From: Bimuria novae-zelandiae CBS 107.79
Lineage: Eukaryota; Ascomycota; Dothideomycetes; Pleosporales; Didymosphaeriaceae
NCBI GenBank assembly: GCA_010015655.1
Contig: ML976677.1
Location: forward strand, 502,115 to 566,114
Reading direction: 5' to 3'
DNA length: 64,000 nt
Shown: one piece after another, positions 47,858 through 59,064 of the stretch
Position numbering within the stretch: position 1 is the stretch's first letter
Layout: each line of letters starts with the position of its first letter
Program-made: the position numbers and the translations under genes
Notes under the pieces: model-generated
What the model was told of the DNA's origin: nothing
Database searches by the model: none
What the model saw: only the letters and a program-made list of their open reading frames with translations

Positions 47858-49641
47858 AGCTAGCGCATGGGGTTCCGAGACACCTGGGGATATGAGACAC
47901 CGCGCAGAAATCCTCCACCCTTTAAAAAATCGCGATATCTCCACATCCACCCTACCAAAATAGCCAATCGTGAGGCAGCAATTGAAGTAGCTATTAGTAA
48001 TCTTAATGCTAGTATTTTTCCTAGTCAACAAGCTGCTGCAAAGGCATATAACATCCCTATAGCCACGCTATCTAGGCGCGTACGCGGTTCACAAAACTGG
48101 CAAAATAGCCACGTATACTAGTAACAATTAACTCCATAATAAGAGGACTTCCTTATATAATAGATACTTAAAGAGGACGCGCGCGGGTTTCCTCCTTCTT
48201 ACACTTATATATAAGAAATAGTAAATTAAATTTTTAGGATAAATAGTAATTACGCGTTAGTAGGTAAATACTAGATATTTTATTTTATTAAACGTAACCC
48301 ACGCGTTACCTTTATTATAGGTAAGAAGATTAAGGCTACAAGAGCTAAGGGAGTAACTTAAAAGGCAATACGCAAGTTTTTTAAGCTCTATAAGTAGCTC
48401 CGCGTTGAGTTAGACATACGTAATAAGGATACGTGGAATATGGATAAGACTAGGAAGGCCCTAGGCGTATGTGCAAACACCAGAGTACTCGCAGGAAGCC
48501 AGAAAAAGAAGGCTTACTATTAGTCTCTAGAGAATCGTGAGTAGGCGTCGATAATCAAGTGCGTTTCTATAATAGGGAGAAAGCTACGGCCAGCTATTAT
48601 TTTTAAAGGCAAAAACCTATAGAGCACCTGGTTTCTATTAATAATACCTAACTAGCTATACGCAACTTTAGAGAATGGCTAAATATTTAATATAATAAGG
48701 GCTAAGTAGCTACAACGCGTATTTCTGCTAGATACTACGCCCTTAGAGGATTACTAGCGGATGCTAATATTAGATGGCCACGGCAGCCATGTTAACCTGG
48801 ATTTCCTGTAGATCTATAAGTAGAATAAAGTCAGGCTTCTGTTTCTCCCTGCGCACTCCTCGCACGTTCTGCAGCCACTAGATCTCTCTGTTTTCTCAGT
48901 AGTGAAACGATTCTATCGCCAGCAGATCCACGAGTTATCACACCTAGATAATACTGCGCTAGTTAAAAAGGAACGTTTTATTATTGCCTACAACGCTGCT
49001 AGAGAGGCTGCAATTACTAAGAGAGTAATCCGCGCTAGATAGGCTATTACAGGCATTTGCCCGTTAAATATTAAGCGGGTAGTTAACTTATCTTAAGTCG
49101 CTTGAAGGCCTGTTACCCCCCCTTACTAGGATTAGGCTTATCTTGCCGAGAGCTCTCTCTACACTCCCTATAGCCCTCGGGATCTGTTTATAGCTTAAAG
49201 GCAGCTCTACAGCGCTGAGAAATTAAGCTACAAGGTTTACTAACTATTTAAGAAAGCTAGCAAGGTAATTATAATAGCTAATACACGCTTAGTAGCGCTA
49301 GAAGTAGAGAATAAAAGATTACAAAGTTAACTTAAGGCCCTTAAGCGTCCGCAACCACGAAAGAAAGTTTATATAAACCTAAATTAACGCTTTGCTAGCA
49401 TAGATTAAATTATAATAGCAAAGCAGGCATCTGCTCTCCTAGAGTAACAAAACAGTAGTACTTCTACAGAAAAGGACGCAGAAAAAGCTGCAGCAGAAAT
49501 AGCAGCTAAAACTCTGCAATCTATGTGTAGCGAGTGGCAATTGTAATTACGCTGAATGAATTATCGCGATTTTTTAAAGGGTGGAGGATTTCTGCGCGGT
49601 GTCTCATATCCCCAGGTGTCTCGGAACCCCATGCGCTAGCT
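47858..49641 (+). mobile_element. Pogo-like DNA transposon J (1784 bp), inserted in I
   Basis: Long inverted repeats of about 79 bp lie at 47858-47936 and 49563-49641. They start AGCTAGCGCATGGGGTTCCG and are flanked by TA at 47856-47857 and 49642-49643. It is the innermost element of the G/H/I/J stack and carries a plus-strand transposase relic almost end to end. Confidence 0.92.
47935..49546 (+). pseudogene. Pogo-like transposase relic (element J)
   Basis: The frame opens near 47935 with PTKIANREAAIEVAISNLNA and PSQQAAAKAYNIPIATLSRR, a psq helix-turn-helix. It continues through NMDKTRKALGV near 48440, LILDGHGSHVNLDFL near 48762 and FLPAHSSHVLQPLDLSVFSV near 48845-48910, ending at TAA 49544-49546. 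At about 530 codons it is the normal family length. Stops occur mostly where Gln, Arg or Trp would be expected. Catalytic Asp positions and the HVLQPLD motif remain readable. Confidence 0.85.
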
Positions 49642-49749
49642 TATTCGGTCGTGGTGCATGGTGGGGGGCGAGGTTGCGGGGCTGTCGGAAACTATAGGGT
49701 GTCGGAAACTAGGGTGCCCGACTTACTATATTAACGCGTATAGATGCCG

Positions 49750-51529
49750 GCGTAGGCTTCTTCCTCTTTGTAATTATATAAGTAGCTTTTGAAGCATTCT
49801 GGCTTCCCTTTTTAGCAATTTTAAGACGTTTTTAAAGTTATTATTAAGCCTTACAAGCCTGTTAATAGAGGCGTTACTTAGTAGCCTAATTAGCTTTCTC
49901 CTTAGCGCGCGTATTTCTAGCTGCCGCACGCGCAATACGCTTCTCCTATAGTAGACAAGCTTTAAGCTACATATTTACTATCTAGATCTCTCTCTGCTCA
50001 CTTTTCTAGAGTTATAGTTGTTGCTTTTTAGCCTTTTATTGGCTAAGAGAATCGCGCGCCCTCTGTACGCGGGCAGGTAACTAGAAAATAGATCCTTTAT
50101 ACTACTTATCTAGCTACTTAAAAGGTAGAGTCCTGCCCTTTATTTAACACCGTTTCTGGTTTGTAAGGGCTTCTCGTAGCCCCTAATTCTCATGCTCTAA
50201 GAGCTACTTCTGTACAAAGATTAAGTGTATAGTGCGACTTAGCTTCTTAGCCTTATTACCTCCCCCTATATTAATAACAACCTTTAAAAGCCAATCGATT
50301 TTGCGCTAATCGGACGCGCTAAGTACTAAAATAGAGCTTTTACGTAATCTTTATTTTAGAGACTTATCTCTATTAAATTAACTAAGGATTAGTGTAGGAT
50401 TTGGCAGCGAGATACTTATATACTTAAAAGCTTTAGTAATTAATTGCGGCGTAACTAACGTTGTTTAGGCCTTCTAGAATAGTGTAAAGAAGTCTCTTTT
50501 AGCAATTGTTAATAGCCCCTAACTCTTATATAGGTATGCGGAGAGCTTATCGGAGTAGGCAGTAGAAAGAGACTTAAACACATAAATGTCTAGAGGCTAC
50601 AGCGTATAAGTGGCGTAAGGGGGAAATATCGTAAGGAGGATCTTTTTCTAATCACAGTAGTTAATAAAATCCATAGTAACGTAAGATCTATGCCTATTAA
50701 GGACTAGGAGTCGCTACTGCCGTTAAGCCTTCTCCTTAGTATAGCAATTAAACACCTGTTTTAGCCATTAAAACCCTATCTCGTTGTTTGACTATCTAAA
50801 GGTTAATAAGGTGATAAAGACTCTATAAGAATTAACGTTAATTTCCTTAACCTAGCTTAATTGTAGAGTCTCAGCGTCAGATCGATAGATTAGTAATAGA
50901 TTAATAGTAGATCCATCGGCGCATATACATGCGATAAGCGAGATCCACTCACGACTACCATCCTGGATAGATTGCCTCACTTGGCGACTCTTATATATAG
51001 GCCTGTCGAAGATCCTTTTTGACCTCCCGGTGATGCCGAGTAGGAAGCCTTTTTCGTCCATATTATAGGTATGCTAAGGCTCTATGCCATACTTTATAAT
51101 TTTCTTATATAGAAGCTTAAAGTAGAGCCTATATCTTGCGCCTGAATTAGCGTTATAGCAATTGCTATCTAGCCTAGTCGTCTATCGCGAGATTAGGGAG
51201 TTAGGGTAGCGCCTAATAAAGTAATTAACCTATCGCATAAAGACATCCTTTTTAGTAATAATTAATGTAAAGTTTTAAATTATCTAACGCGTAGGGGGTA
51301 GACCTTTCTAAGTAAGACGCTATATATACTATAGGAGCTTAGATTCTTGTTATTAGTTGAGATTTTAGTAAGTCTATAGTAGCTGTGTACGCGCCTGCAT
51401 AGCGCGTCTATGCTAGCGCGTTAATGTTGATAGCACAACACCAAATTCTTCTGCAATTTTTCTATATGAGAAAGTTTCTCTAGGTTCTCGTGAGTCGATA
51501 GCGATGATTGCAGCCTCAATCGGATCCAT
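49750..51529 (-). pseudogene. Pogo-like transposase relic (element H)
   Basis: In minus sense ATG at 51527-51529 begins MDPIEAAIIAIDSREPRE, then FSYRKIAEEFGVVLSTLTR, a helix-turn-helix. A 69-codon open stretch (50852-51061) reads MDEKGFLLGITGRSKRIF and REWISLIACICADG, the first catalytic block. The C-terminal basic region lies near 49900-50100 and is cut by element I at 49725. Confidence 0.82.
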
Positions 51530-51838
51530 ATTGGTGGAGATGCGGCGCGTCAAAGTTGAGGTGCTACATCTGTTGGGGTGGCGCGTTAGTGTCGCGGCGC
51601 ACTGACTGTCTCGGCAGGGTATGCCCGCGCCGCCTTTGTACCTTGCAATATAAGCTCCTGACATCACCAGAACGCGTGCTCCACGTCAAACTAGGAAATT
51701 CGTGATAAGTTTCGAGACACATCTTCCAGTGGTGTGGTGCGTAGGTGCATCAAACTGCGGCGGAGCCAAATGCTGATTCTGTACAACCTCACCCCGAGGA
51801 AAGGTAATCATCGCATGCAGAGGCCTGGATCATCCGTG

Positions 51839-52294
51839 TCACTTTCTACTCAGAGAATGCTCAGGGAAGGTCCTGCAGACCGTGTGGGCCACTCCGCGGG
51901 CGGTAAGTGAGGTGATGGTTGTGAGTGGCTGGATGTCATACTGGTAGGGCATGCCGTGTGTGCTACCATACTCAAGGCAGACAGTGACTTCTGCAGATCC
52001 ATAGAGGAAATTTGATTATGCACCTACATTGAAGCTAGTGTTGATAAACTACACTCGGAGGGCACCATTAGCCTCTCTATGTAAATTGATGACCACCGGG
52101 AAGCAAGCTGGAGCCTGGGACTGTGAGCCTCCCACAGAAAATTTCCACGAGGTAACTACACGGAGGGCTACCCAACTTCTTCTGTTCATTTCCAACATAT
52201 CAACGTGCGCAGGCAGCGTGTGGGGGTAGAAACTTATGTGATTCGACGATGGATTTGGTGGGATCCGGCAGGACGACACTTGGAGCGCTAGCAT
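51839..52294 (-). pseudogene. Unrecognised pseudogene with two RIP-type nonsense codons
   Basis: One minus-strand frame runs 151 codons from ATG at 52292-52294 to TGA at 51839-51841. It is interrupted only by TAG (52049-52051) and TAA (52016-52018), each one C-to-T change from a Gln codon. Readable protein includes MLALQVSSCRIPPNPSSNHI, RRSWVALRVVTSWKFSVGG, FLYGSAEVTVCLEYGSTHG and MPYQYDIQPLTTITSLTARG, rich in alternating hydrophobic residues (beta-strand-like). I do not recognise the family, and introns may be missing from this reading. It lies upstream of the enoyl reductase in the transposon-free locus. Confidence 0.35.
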
Positions 52295-52545
52295 CGCCTG
52301 GCGGCCAATTCGCTCAGTCTAGCAAGAATGCATCCGTTCTCCAGGCAGTCATCGCACGTGTGACTAGGCACCCGTGCAGTGGTACATATGTAGTTGATGA
52401 TTCGACCAGGTTCTGGTGTTGAGGTGTAGCGCTGGGCGGATCCATGGGACACGCAAAAGGGTTGCATCGCAGAAAAGTGGCAAGAATGCATCCGCACTGG
52501 TGGCGTGAACGCAGAAGTAATGTAAGCGCATACTACCAGGGTGTG

Positions 52546-52763
52546 TGTTACAATCAATGCAGTAAAACAAAGGGTAACCGTGCGAGGCAGTAAAATCAGT
52601 GTATTATTAATTATGTTTTTCTCTGTTGTGTTCCTGCTGCGCTCTCCACGAGCTAGCAGTAGGGTCTATTTATATAACGTATTTATAAACCTATTAAGGT
52701 AAGATGTACTTAATATGATAAAGAAGTAGCACTAGTAGTCTACGTTTTTTTATAATTATTACA
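52546..52763 (-). repeat. Copia L 3' LTR
   Basis: 218 bp. Its outward half is almost identical to the other LTR. The inward half, from about 52670, carries some twenty C/T or G/A differences. Confidence 0.9.
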
Positions 52764-54669
52764 CACCCCCTTATCCTGTAGTTAATCTATAACGTAAGGA
52801 TAAATCTCTTAAGTGTCCTTTTTTATCTTACGAATCTTTATACAAATATTTATAAAATATAGTTACTATATAAATTTAATATACTCTTATTAAGGAAGGA
52901 TCTTCGTTATACTATTAGTAAGTATCTAGTTTATAAACTTTTATTAGACGTGGAGGCAATTCTCCTTAATCTCTTAGTAGATTTAGTTTTAGTAGATATT
53001 AATATATTTAAGCTTAGTACTAAGCTTATCTATCTCTTTTATAAATATGCCTAAGTCTATTAGTTATTATACTAGATAATAGGCGTTTAGTTAATCCTTA
53101 AAGATAGTCCTTTAAATAGGTAGCACTACTCCTTTATTTTTAATTTAGTAAGTAATAAAGCAAGAAGTTCTACTTTAGTAATTACTTTTATAACTATGCA
53201 TTATAGCGTTAATTTTTAATTAATAGTTATACTAAATAGCTAAAAGATATATCCTTAAAAGCTTTAGCACGTCTTAACGTTATTAGTAAAAGTAGTATTA
53301 AATACTTTAAAGAAGATTAGATTGTAATAGTTCTATAGCGTTATAAGATACTTTTAAATTTTTACTTTATTAATAGCTTGCGCTTATAGAGCTCGATATT
53401 TTATTTTAAAAATATAACGCTATACTCTTTAAATAGATTTAATGTATACTTAACTAGGGTTAATTAAATATAAAGTATAAATAACGTAAGCGCGTGCTAG
53501 ATTAGGTTAGGTATACTATATTAGGTAGGTAAGATAGCCTATAAACTTTTAATAAGTCTTTATCTAAGCTTTGTTTAGTTCCTTAAGTGACTATTTTAGA
53601 TAGTTTACTAGAATAGGCACCTCTAAAGGGTAGTTAGTTAAAATAATATTATACTTAGTAGTAACTTTATTAATATAGGTATTTTATACTAAGTAAATTA
53701 TACGTGCGTTAGTGTCTCGAACGATACGTATACCTAAAAACTACTTAAGTTTTTTAAAATATTTTAGGCTATAATACTTATTAAGCTTTTTCTTAAACTC
53801 TTAGTATAGATTTCTGTTTAATAGGTGGAAAGCTATAACGATATCGTTAACGTAAATAAATATAATTAACTAGCTATTAACGTAGATATATAGAAATCCT
53901 AGGATAGGTGTTAAGCCTAGAGACTTTAGTATTTCTTTTAGATCCTTATACTATAGGAGCGGTAACTCCTTTAGTCCGTATAAGACTCTTAGCACCTGTA
54001 GTAGCTCTCTATCCTTCTTAAAACTATCTAGTGTCTAAGTATAGAGCTTTTAATTAAGTATAGCATTTAGAAACGCGTTTAGTACGTCGTACTAAAGTAG
54101 CTCTAATCTAAATTAATTAGCTATAGCGATAAGTGCTTAGAATATTTAAGCAGCTAATGTAGCTACGTAGGTATTTTTATATAGCTATTATAGGTTGCCG
54201 CGGACGACAAGTCGTGTCTTAAATTAATAAAGGTAGCTATCCTTGTTAAACTTATATATAAATACCTATATTAGGGATAGCACCTCTATATTAGTAGTCT
54301 CTACTATTTATATTATCTTATTAAAATAGCCTTTACCCTAGATTTTATAATACTCTTTTTATATAGCTTCCTAAAACTACTCTCTAAATTAATAATAATT
54401 TAGCTTTTAATATAATCGCGGAGTTCTTAGAACCTAGGTATAATATATTTTTATTATTAGCTTATCTTTTAAGGTAGTTAAAAAGACTTAAGGTAGTAGC
54501 TAACTAATTCTTTATATAAAATAGCGTAAGAGTGCTATCTCTCTAGTCCTTAAAAATTAGCATTTCGACGTATGCGTCGTAAGCCTTTAATAATATTCTT
54601 TATGCTAAAATTAAGGTTTTAGCGTCTTAGAGCGTTATTCTTATATTAATTAGGTATATAGCCTTTAAG

Positions 54670-55033
54670 TGCGACGGTTAAATACATTCTACTCTAACAG
54701 GAGCAGAAGGTTAGCCTTTTGCTCCACGATAGTTATAAGCCCGGAATCGTTAAACCCTGCGAAAGCACTCAAGTGACGGATTCCCACTTGGGTGGGGTAC
54801 CACAAACGAGCACGTACACACCACACAAATAGCCAAGCAACAAGGCCACAGAGACGTTAAGGCTAGATGCCTGGAGCAGAATACACAGGGCATGTTACAC
54901 ATAGCAAAAACATGTATATAAACCTTGAAAAGCTTCCAGCTCTACGCTTTGCTACGATTTGGGGGGGGGTGTGTGACGGTTAAATACATTCTACTCCAAC
55001 AGGAGCAGAAGGTTAGCCTTTTACTCCGCGATA
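54670..55033 (-). mobile_element. 364-bp miniature LTR retrotransposon (TRIM) inside Copia L
   Basis: Two 62-bp terminal repeats (54670-54731 and 54972-55033) start TGCGACGG/TGTGACGG and end CGATA. Target duplication TTAAG lies at 54665-54669 and 55034-55038. A primer site GTTATAAGCCCGG begins at 54732, and a run of nine G followed by TG precedes the right repeat. The 240-bp interior has no coding capacity. Reading LTR, primer site, interior, polypurine tract, LTR gives plus-strand polarity, so the strand given is that of its host. It is clearly less AT-shifted than Copia L, so it inserted after most of the host's decay. Confidence 0.92.
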
Positions 55034-56775
55034 TTAAGCTATATAGCTAATAGCTCCTATTAATCTAATAGACCTAGTGTTAACTATTCTAGAGTTAATA
55101 AGCCTTTACTAAATTATTCTAGTTAAGTTAGCTTAATCTTCTTAATATTTTTATCTCTTACTTATAACTTAGAGGGCGTAGGTGCGTCTTAGGCTTATTA
55201 TTAATATTATTAAATTATTAAAAATATTTTAATTACTATATTATTAGGTTTAAACTCTTCTAGAAATATAAAAAGCTTAATAACCACCTTAATTACTAAT
55301 TTTTAAACGTAGCTTTATAGTCCTTTATAGAACTTTATAGGCTTAAAATTAACGTCTTAAGTGCGTATAACCTAGTCCTTTGTAGGTAGCTAGATCCTAA
55401 AAATGTTAGTAAAGTTATAGCTAATAAGGTAGCTTATTAAAGCTTTCAATTTAAGCTTATTTACACGCTTTAGCGAGTAGTTAAGTATATAAGCTTAATA
55501 GCTTATTAGTTGCATGTGTTGAACCTTTGGTTTCGTCCTCTATACGATTTCGTACAGTGTCTTCCATTATAGCGCTTTTATAGGGGTCCGATTTAGCATA
55601 TATGCTACTGTTTGAATTAGCTTGTAAGTTAGAGACTTTAGTAGTCCTGCCTAAATCCTTATAGCTCTTGCTTAGCTAATAAGTAGTAATCCTGCTTATT
55701 TTATAAGTCTATTTTGTTTTTTTATATATTCTACTTATAGCTTATATTAGATACTAAGGTCCTTGTAAAGGTCCTCTAGTATATTAAGTAATATACTAAA
55801 TCCTTAGTTATTATTAGTCTTAATAGTAGTTACGTCTTAAGCAAAGACGCGCTGTATCTTACGTATATTCTAAATAATTTTTTTTAAAAAAGGCTTTAAT
55901 TAATTTAGAAAAGTAAAGACTTTAAGCCACTTTAAGTATTAGTTAACTCAGTAACTAGCTTATTAATTATTATTTAAGCAGGCTTCTTCTTACAGTACTA
56001 ATTAAATTACATTAATTATAATTTAATAAAAAGGCTTCTTTATTTAATACTCTTATTATCTCTAAGTTATCTATTTTATTAATTTTAACTCTCTATAGAT
56101 TATATAAAAGTTATTAGCGTCGCCTTTAATAATAATTCTATTAACGTTTGCTATTAGGTGTTTTATGGCCTTCTTGCTAGGGTAACCCTATATCTAATAA
56201 GCTATCTTTATGTTAACAATCTGGTCTGGGCGCGGAGCCTTCGAAGGTCTATAGGTGGTTCTAAAAGATAATAAAGGCGTAGGCTTTAAGTGGCAGGATG
56301 CATTAGCATCTACTAGCTAATAACCCCTATTATACTCTAAGTATGCGAGTATCCTCTTTAGATTACTTATATATAATAGATCTTATCCTAAATTAAAGTA
56401 TACGTTAATCTTACGGTAACGTGCTAGGCTAATAAGTTTAGTAATAAATCCTTAAATATAGGTAATATAAGTAAGTTCTAGCGTTCTAACTCTTATTAGT
56501 ATTTTTACCTTAAGCTTTATACTTCCTTAGGCAGTAATTTAAACGCGGCCTATACTAGTACTTATAAAATTAGTATTACTAGTATTATACTTCTTTATCT
56601 ACCCTACCTAGTTTTTACTGTTAATAACGTAGGTGTTAGAGCTAGGATTAAGTATTTATTAATTACTAAGTTTATTAATATTATCTTTTATACTAACTAT
56701 TATTTATAGCCTATCCTTTAGCTTTATGCTATTATCTATATTTAACTAAGCTAAATTCTTATTAGCATCCTTACG

Positions 56776-56911
56776 TAGAGCGTAAAGCTCTTAGTTCTTG
56801 TATAGAGCGCGAAGCTCTTAGTTCTTATATAGAACCTAAAGCTCTTAGTTCTTATATAGAGTACGAAGCTCGTCCTTCGTATATAAGACGTAAAGCTCTT
56901 TGTTCTTATCT
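56776..56911. repeat. Degenerate 27-bp tandem repeat, about 5 copies
   Basis: Units of 27 bp built around AAGCTCTTAGTTCTTATATAG. In minus sense each encodes nine residues of an ELRALYKN type with a TAA where a Gln or Lys would stand. This suggests an ancestral coiled-coil repeat in the Copia L gag region. Confidence 0.75.
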
Positions 56912-58126
56912 TAAGATAAAAATAGTACCGTGTTTACTATTAGTCTAGTAGGAGGGCTACTATTATCTATAGTAATATTCTTATCCTATTACTTTACGCG
57001 CTATCTATTAAGTGCCTTCTTAATTTTTTTTAGGCTATAATTAGCGGTAAAGGTAGTATTTAACTTTTTTTTAGCTAATAATATTAGTATAGTTCTTTAG
57101 TCGCTTTAGATGCTTAGCGTTAATTAACTAGTATTTAGTCTAGTAGTATTTTAGGCTACACGGACATTAAAGCTTATCTTTATTACTATTCTTTTTTTAC
57201 TATTACTACTAAGGCTTAGTAGCGTCTAGTTTTATAGCTATAAAACTAAGTCTTATTAATATTAGTTAAACACGCTTAAGGTAGATCATAAATTTACTAA
57301 TATAGTTTTTTACTAATAAAATAGTAGTACTAGTATTTTTTAAGTTAATTAAAACTCGCAGGCCTAATATACTATACTTAGGATTAATTATCCTATAGGT
57401 AATAAGGAGGTCTTTTTATGCTTAAGATCTAGATATTTTAGGTATACCCGCGGTAATACACATGTTAGTAATTTCCACCTAAGATTGCAGCCATTCTTTA
57501 ACCTTCTTGCCACGTGGTGGTGTCAAAAGGGCTTTGTATCGTGCGATAAGGTCTTATTAACGTGTATCGTTAGATAGTGCGAGGTGCTTTTTAAGGATTA
57601 TTAATTATTCGTGCGGGGTATCCTTATTCTTAATTAGATAAAAGTATTTTATAGTAATTATTTTACTAATCGTTAAGTTAAATTCTACTAAAGCTTTTTT
57701 TTAATACTTAAACTTAAGATTCTTACGTTTTTATTGCTTATAATCCTATTAGTATAGCTTCTACTAAGTAGTAATAAGTTAAGCAATTAATATTACTTAC
57801 TTATAATAATTTATAAGTTATAGTTTAGTTAGTGCTATTAAAGTAGGCAGGTCTGCTACTATCGTAGTAAAATCTATATACTACTAAAAGTTATTCTTCT
57901 AGTTAGTATCCTTTTAAATAAATAGCTATTTATGCTAATTATTAGCTTAATTAAGGATAATAGTTACTTGGGTAACTACGGGATCTAACTTAGTAGTTAT
58001 TGTATAGGGTATTAGTAGCTCTATATACGTTCTAGGTGCTAATTAATTATTATAAGCGTGCGAACTTTAGTTATGCGATCTTCTCTATAATCTATTATAA
58101 GCTTAGTTATAATCCAGGCTTATAAC

Positions 58127-58344
58127 TATTATAATTAATGCAGTAAAACAAAGGGTAACCGTGCGAGGCAGTAAAATTAGTGTATTATTAATTATGTTTT
58201 TCTCTGTTGTGTTCCTGCTGCGCTCTCCACGAGCTAGCAGTAGGGTCTATTTACATGACGTATCTATGAACCTGTTGAGGTAAGAGGTGCTTGATATGAT
58301 GAGGAAGCAGCACCAGTGGTCCGCGTCTCCTCATAACCGTCACA
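58127..58344 (-). repeat. Copia L 5' LTR
   Basis: 218 bp. Only its inward-facing first bases are mutated (TATTATAATT for TGTTACAATC). The outward half retains the ancestral C and G bases lost from the other LTR. Confidence 0.9.
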
Positions 58345-58349
58345 GTGTG

Positions 58350-59064
58350 CCTCCCCCCACAGAAGGAACTCGGGTACATAGGTTGTTGCGTGGGTGCTCG
58401 CGGCTGGTTCCTGGATGATTCCGGCCGCCCCGCATGGTCAAATCGACTAGTGGATCGCTCGCATGGTAACGAAGCTTTTGTTACCTCCAAGGTATTCAGC
58501 GCTCGTATTGTCGCAGCCGTTACGCGATTCGTCCCAATCTGTGTGCATATGTCTGGCTGAACGCACCGTGTCCGCGTGGATATGCACCTGTAAGCAGGTG
58601 GGTGGTATGTGTGAAGGTAGTATATTGTGTGTGTGCAATTGTCTGAGTTGCTCTGTGTGTTCTTCTGTGTGTACATGGAGTGATCAGAGGCTCTTATATA
58701 GAGATAGAGCTGACTCATAAGACTAGTGTCGTTATGTGACATATCTCTAGGCTGCTTACAGCACCCGCACTGGGAAAGGCTGGCATCCATACCTAGGCAC
58801 CATTGAAGATTGGTACAGTTATGTGAGCTTGATCATTATCAATGTAACGCAACGTACCCTAGCTAGCTATTGTGTACGACGTTTACAAACTGTTCACCAG
58901 CATTCGAAGATCTTGTTTTTAAATTGGAAGTTCAAGTGTGTCAAAGAATAACGTCTAACAGGAAACCTCGTTAGCTGATCAGTATCTACCCTCATATCCG
59001 GACAATGATCAGCGTCAAAATCCACAAAATCATACTCGACATCATGTACAGAAGGTGAACTGTG
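58350..59064. other. Normal-composition region, no supported gene
   Basis: A 179-codon minus-strand frame (58251-58790) and overlapping plus-strand frames are open. They run partly into the Copia L LTR, have no start context and read as Thr/His/Arg-rich low-meaning peptides over GT-rich sequence near 58620-58680. I see no gene. The 3' untranslated region of the 59065 pseudogene would lie at the right end. Confidence 0.4.

Larger units (their letters stand above)
46011..49723 (-). mobile_element. Pogo-like DNA transposon I, inserted in H
   Basis: Inverted repeats starting AGTCGGGCACCCTAGTTTCC lie at 46011 and, reversed, end at 49723. They are flanked by TA at 46009-46010 and 49724-49725. Without element J it is about 1.93 kb. 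The transposase is on the minus strand. Confidence 0.88.
45778..51619 (-). mobile_element. Pogo/Fot1-like DNA transposon H, with nested elements I and J
   Basis: Inverted repeats begin CCCTGCCGAGACAGTCAGTG at 45778 and reappear reversed, ending at 51619, over about 45 bp. TA flanks both ends (45776-45777 and 51620-51621). Removing element I leaves about 2.1 kb. The transposase reads on the minus strand. The left TA is shared with element G. Confidence 0.9.
52800..57900 (-). pseudogene. Copia L gag-pol relic
   Basis: Stops are so dense that only landmarks remain: RNase H and tail sequence at about 53000-53500, and reverse transcriptase between about 53780 and 54300. The latter includes an N-terminal part parallel to that of Copia D, with a related stretch near 54215-54275. 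The gag side lies at 56000-57900 and includes a 27-bp tandem repeat. Confidence 0.6.
52546..58344 (-). mobile_element. Copia L, full-length LTR retrotransposon (5799 bp)
   Basis: LTRs of 218 bp lie at 52546-52763 and 58127-58344, with target duplication GTGTG at 52541-52545 and 58345-58349. In minus sense the better-preserved right LTR starts TGTGACGGTT. The polypurine tract ATAAGGGGGTG precedes the left (3') LTR. The primer site GTTATAAGCCTGG follows the right (5') LTR in minus sense. The interior is a heavily RIP-mutated minus-strand Copia holding a 364-bp miniature element at 54670-55033. Confidence 0.93.

Noticed and set aside
58251..58790. 179-codon minus-strand frame
   Set aside because: Overlaps the Copia L LTR and GT-rich sequence. 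The peptide is low in meaning with no start context.
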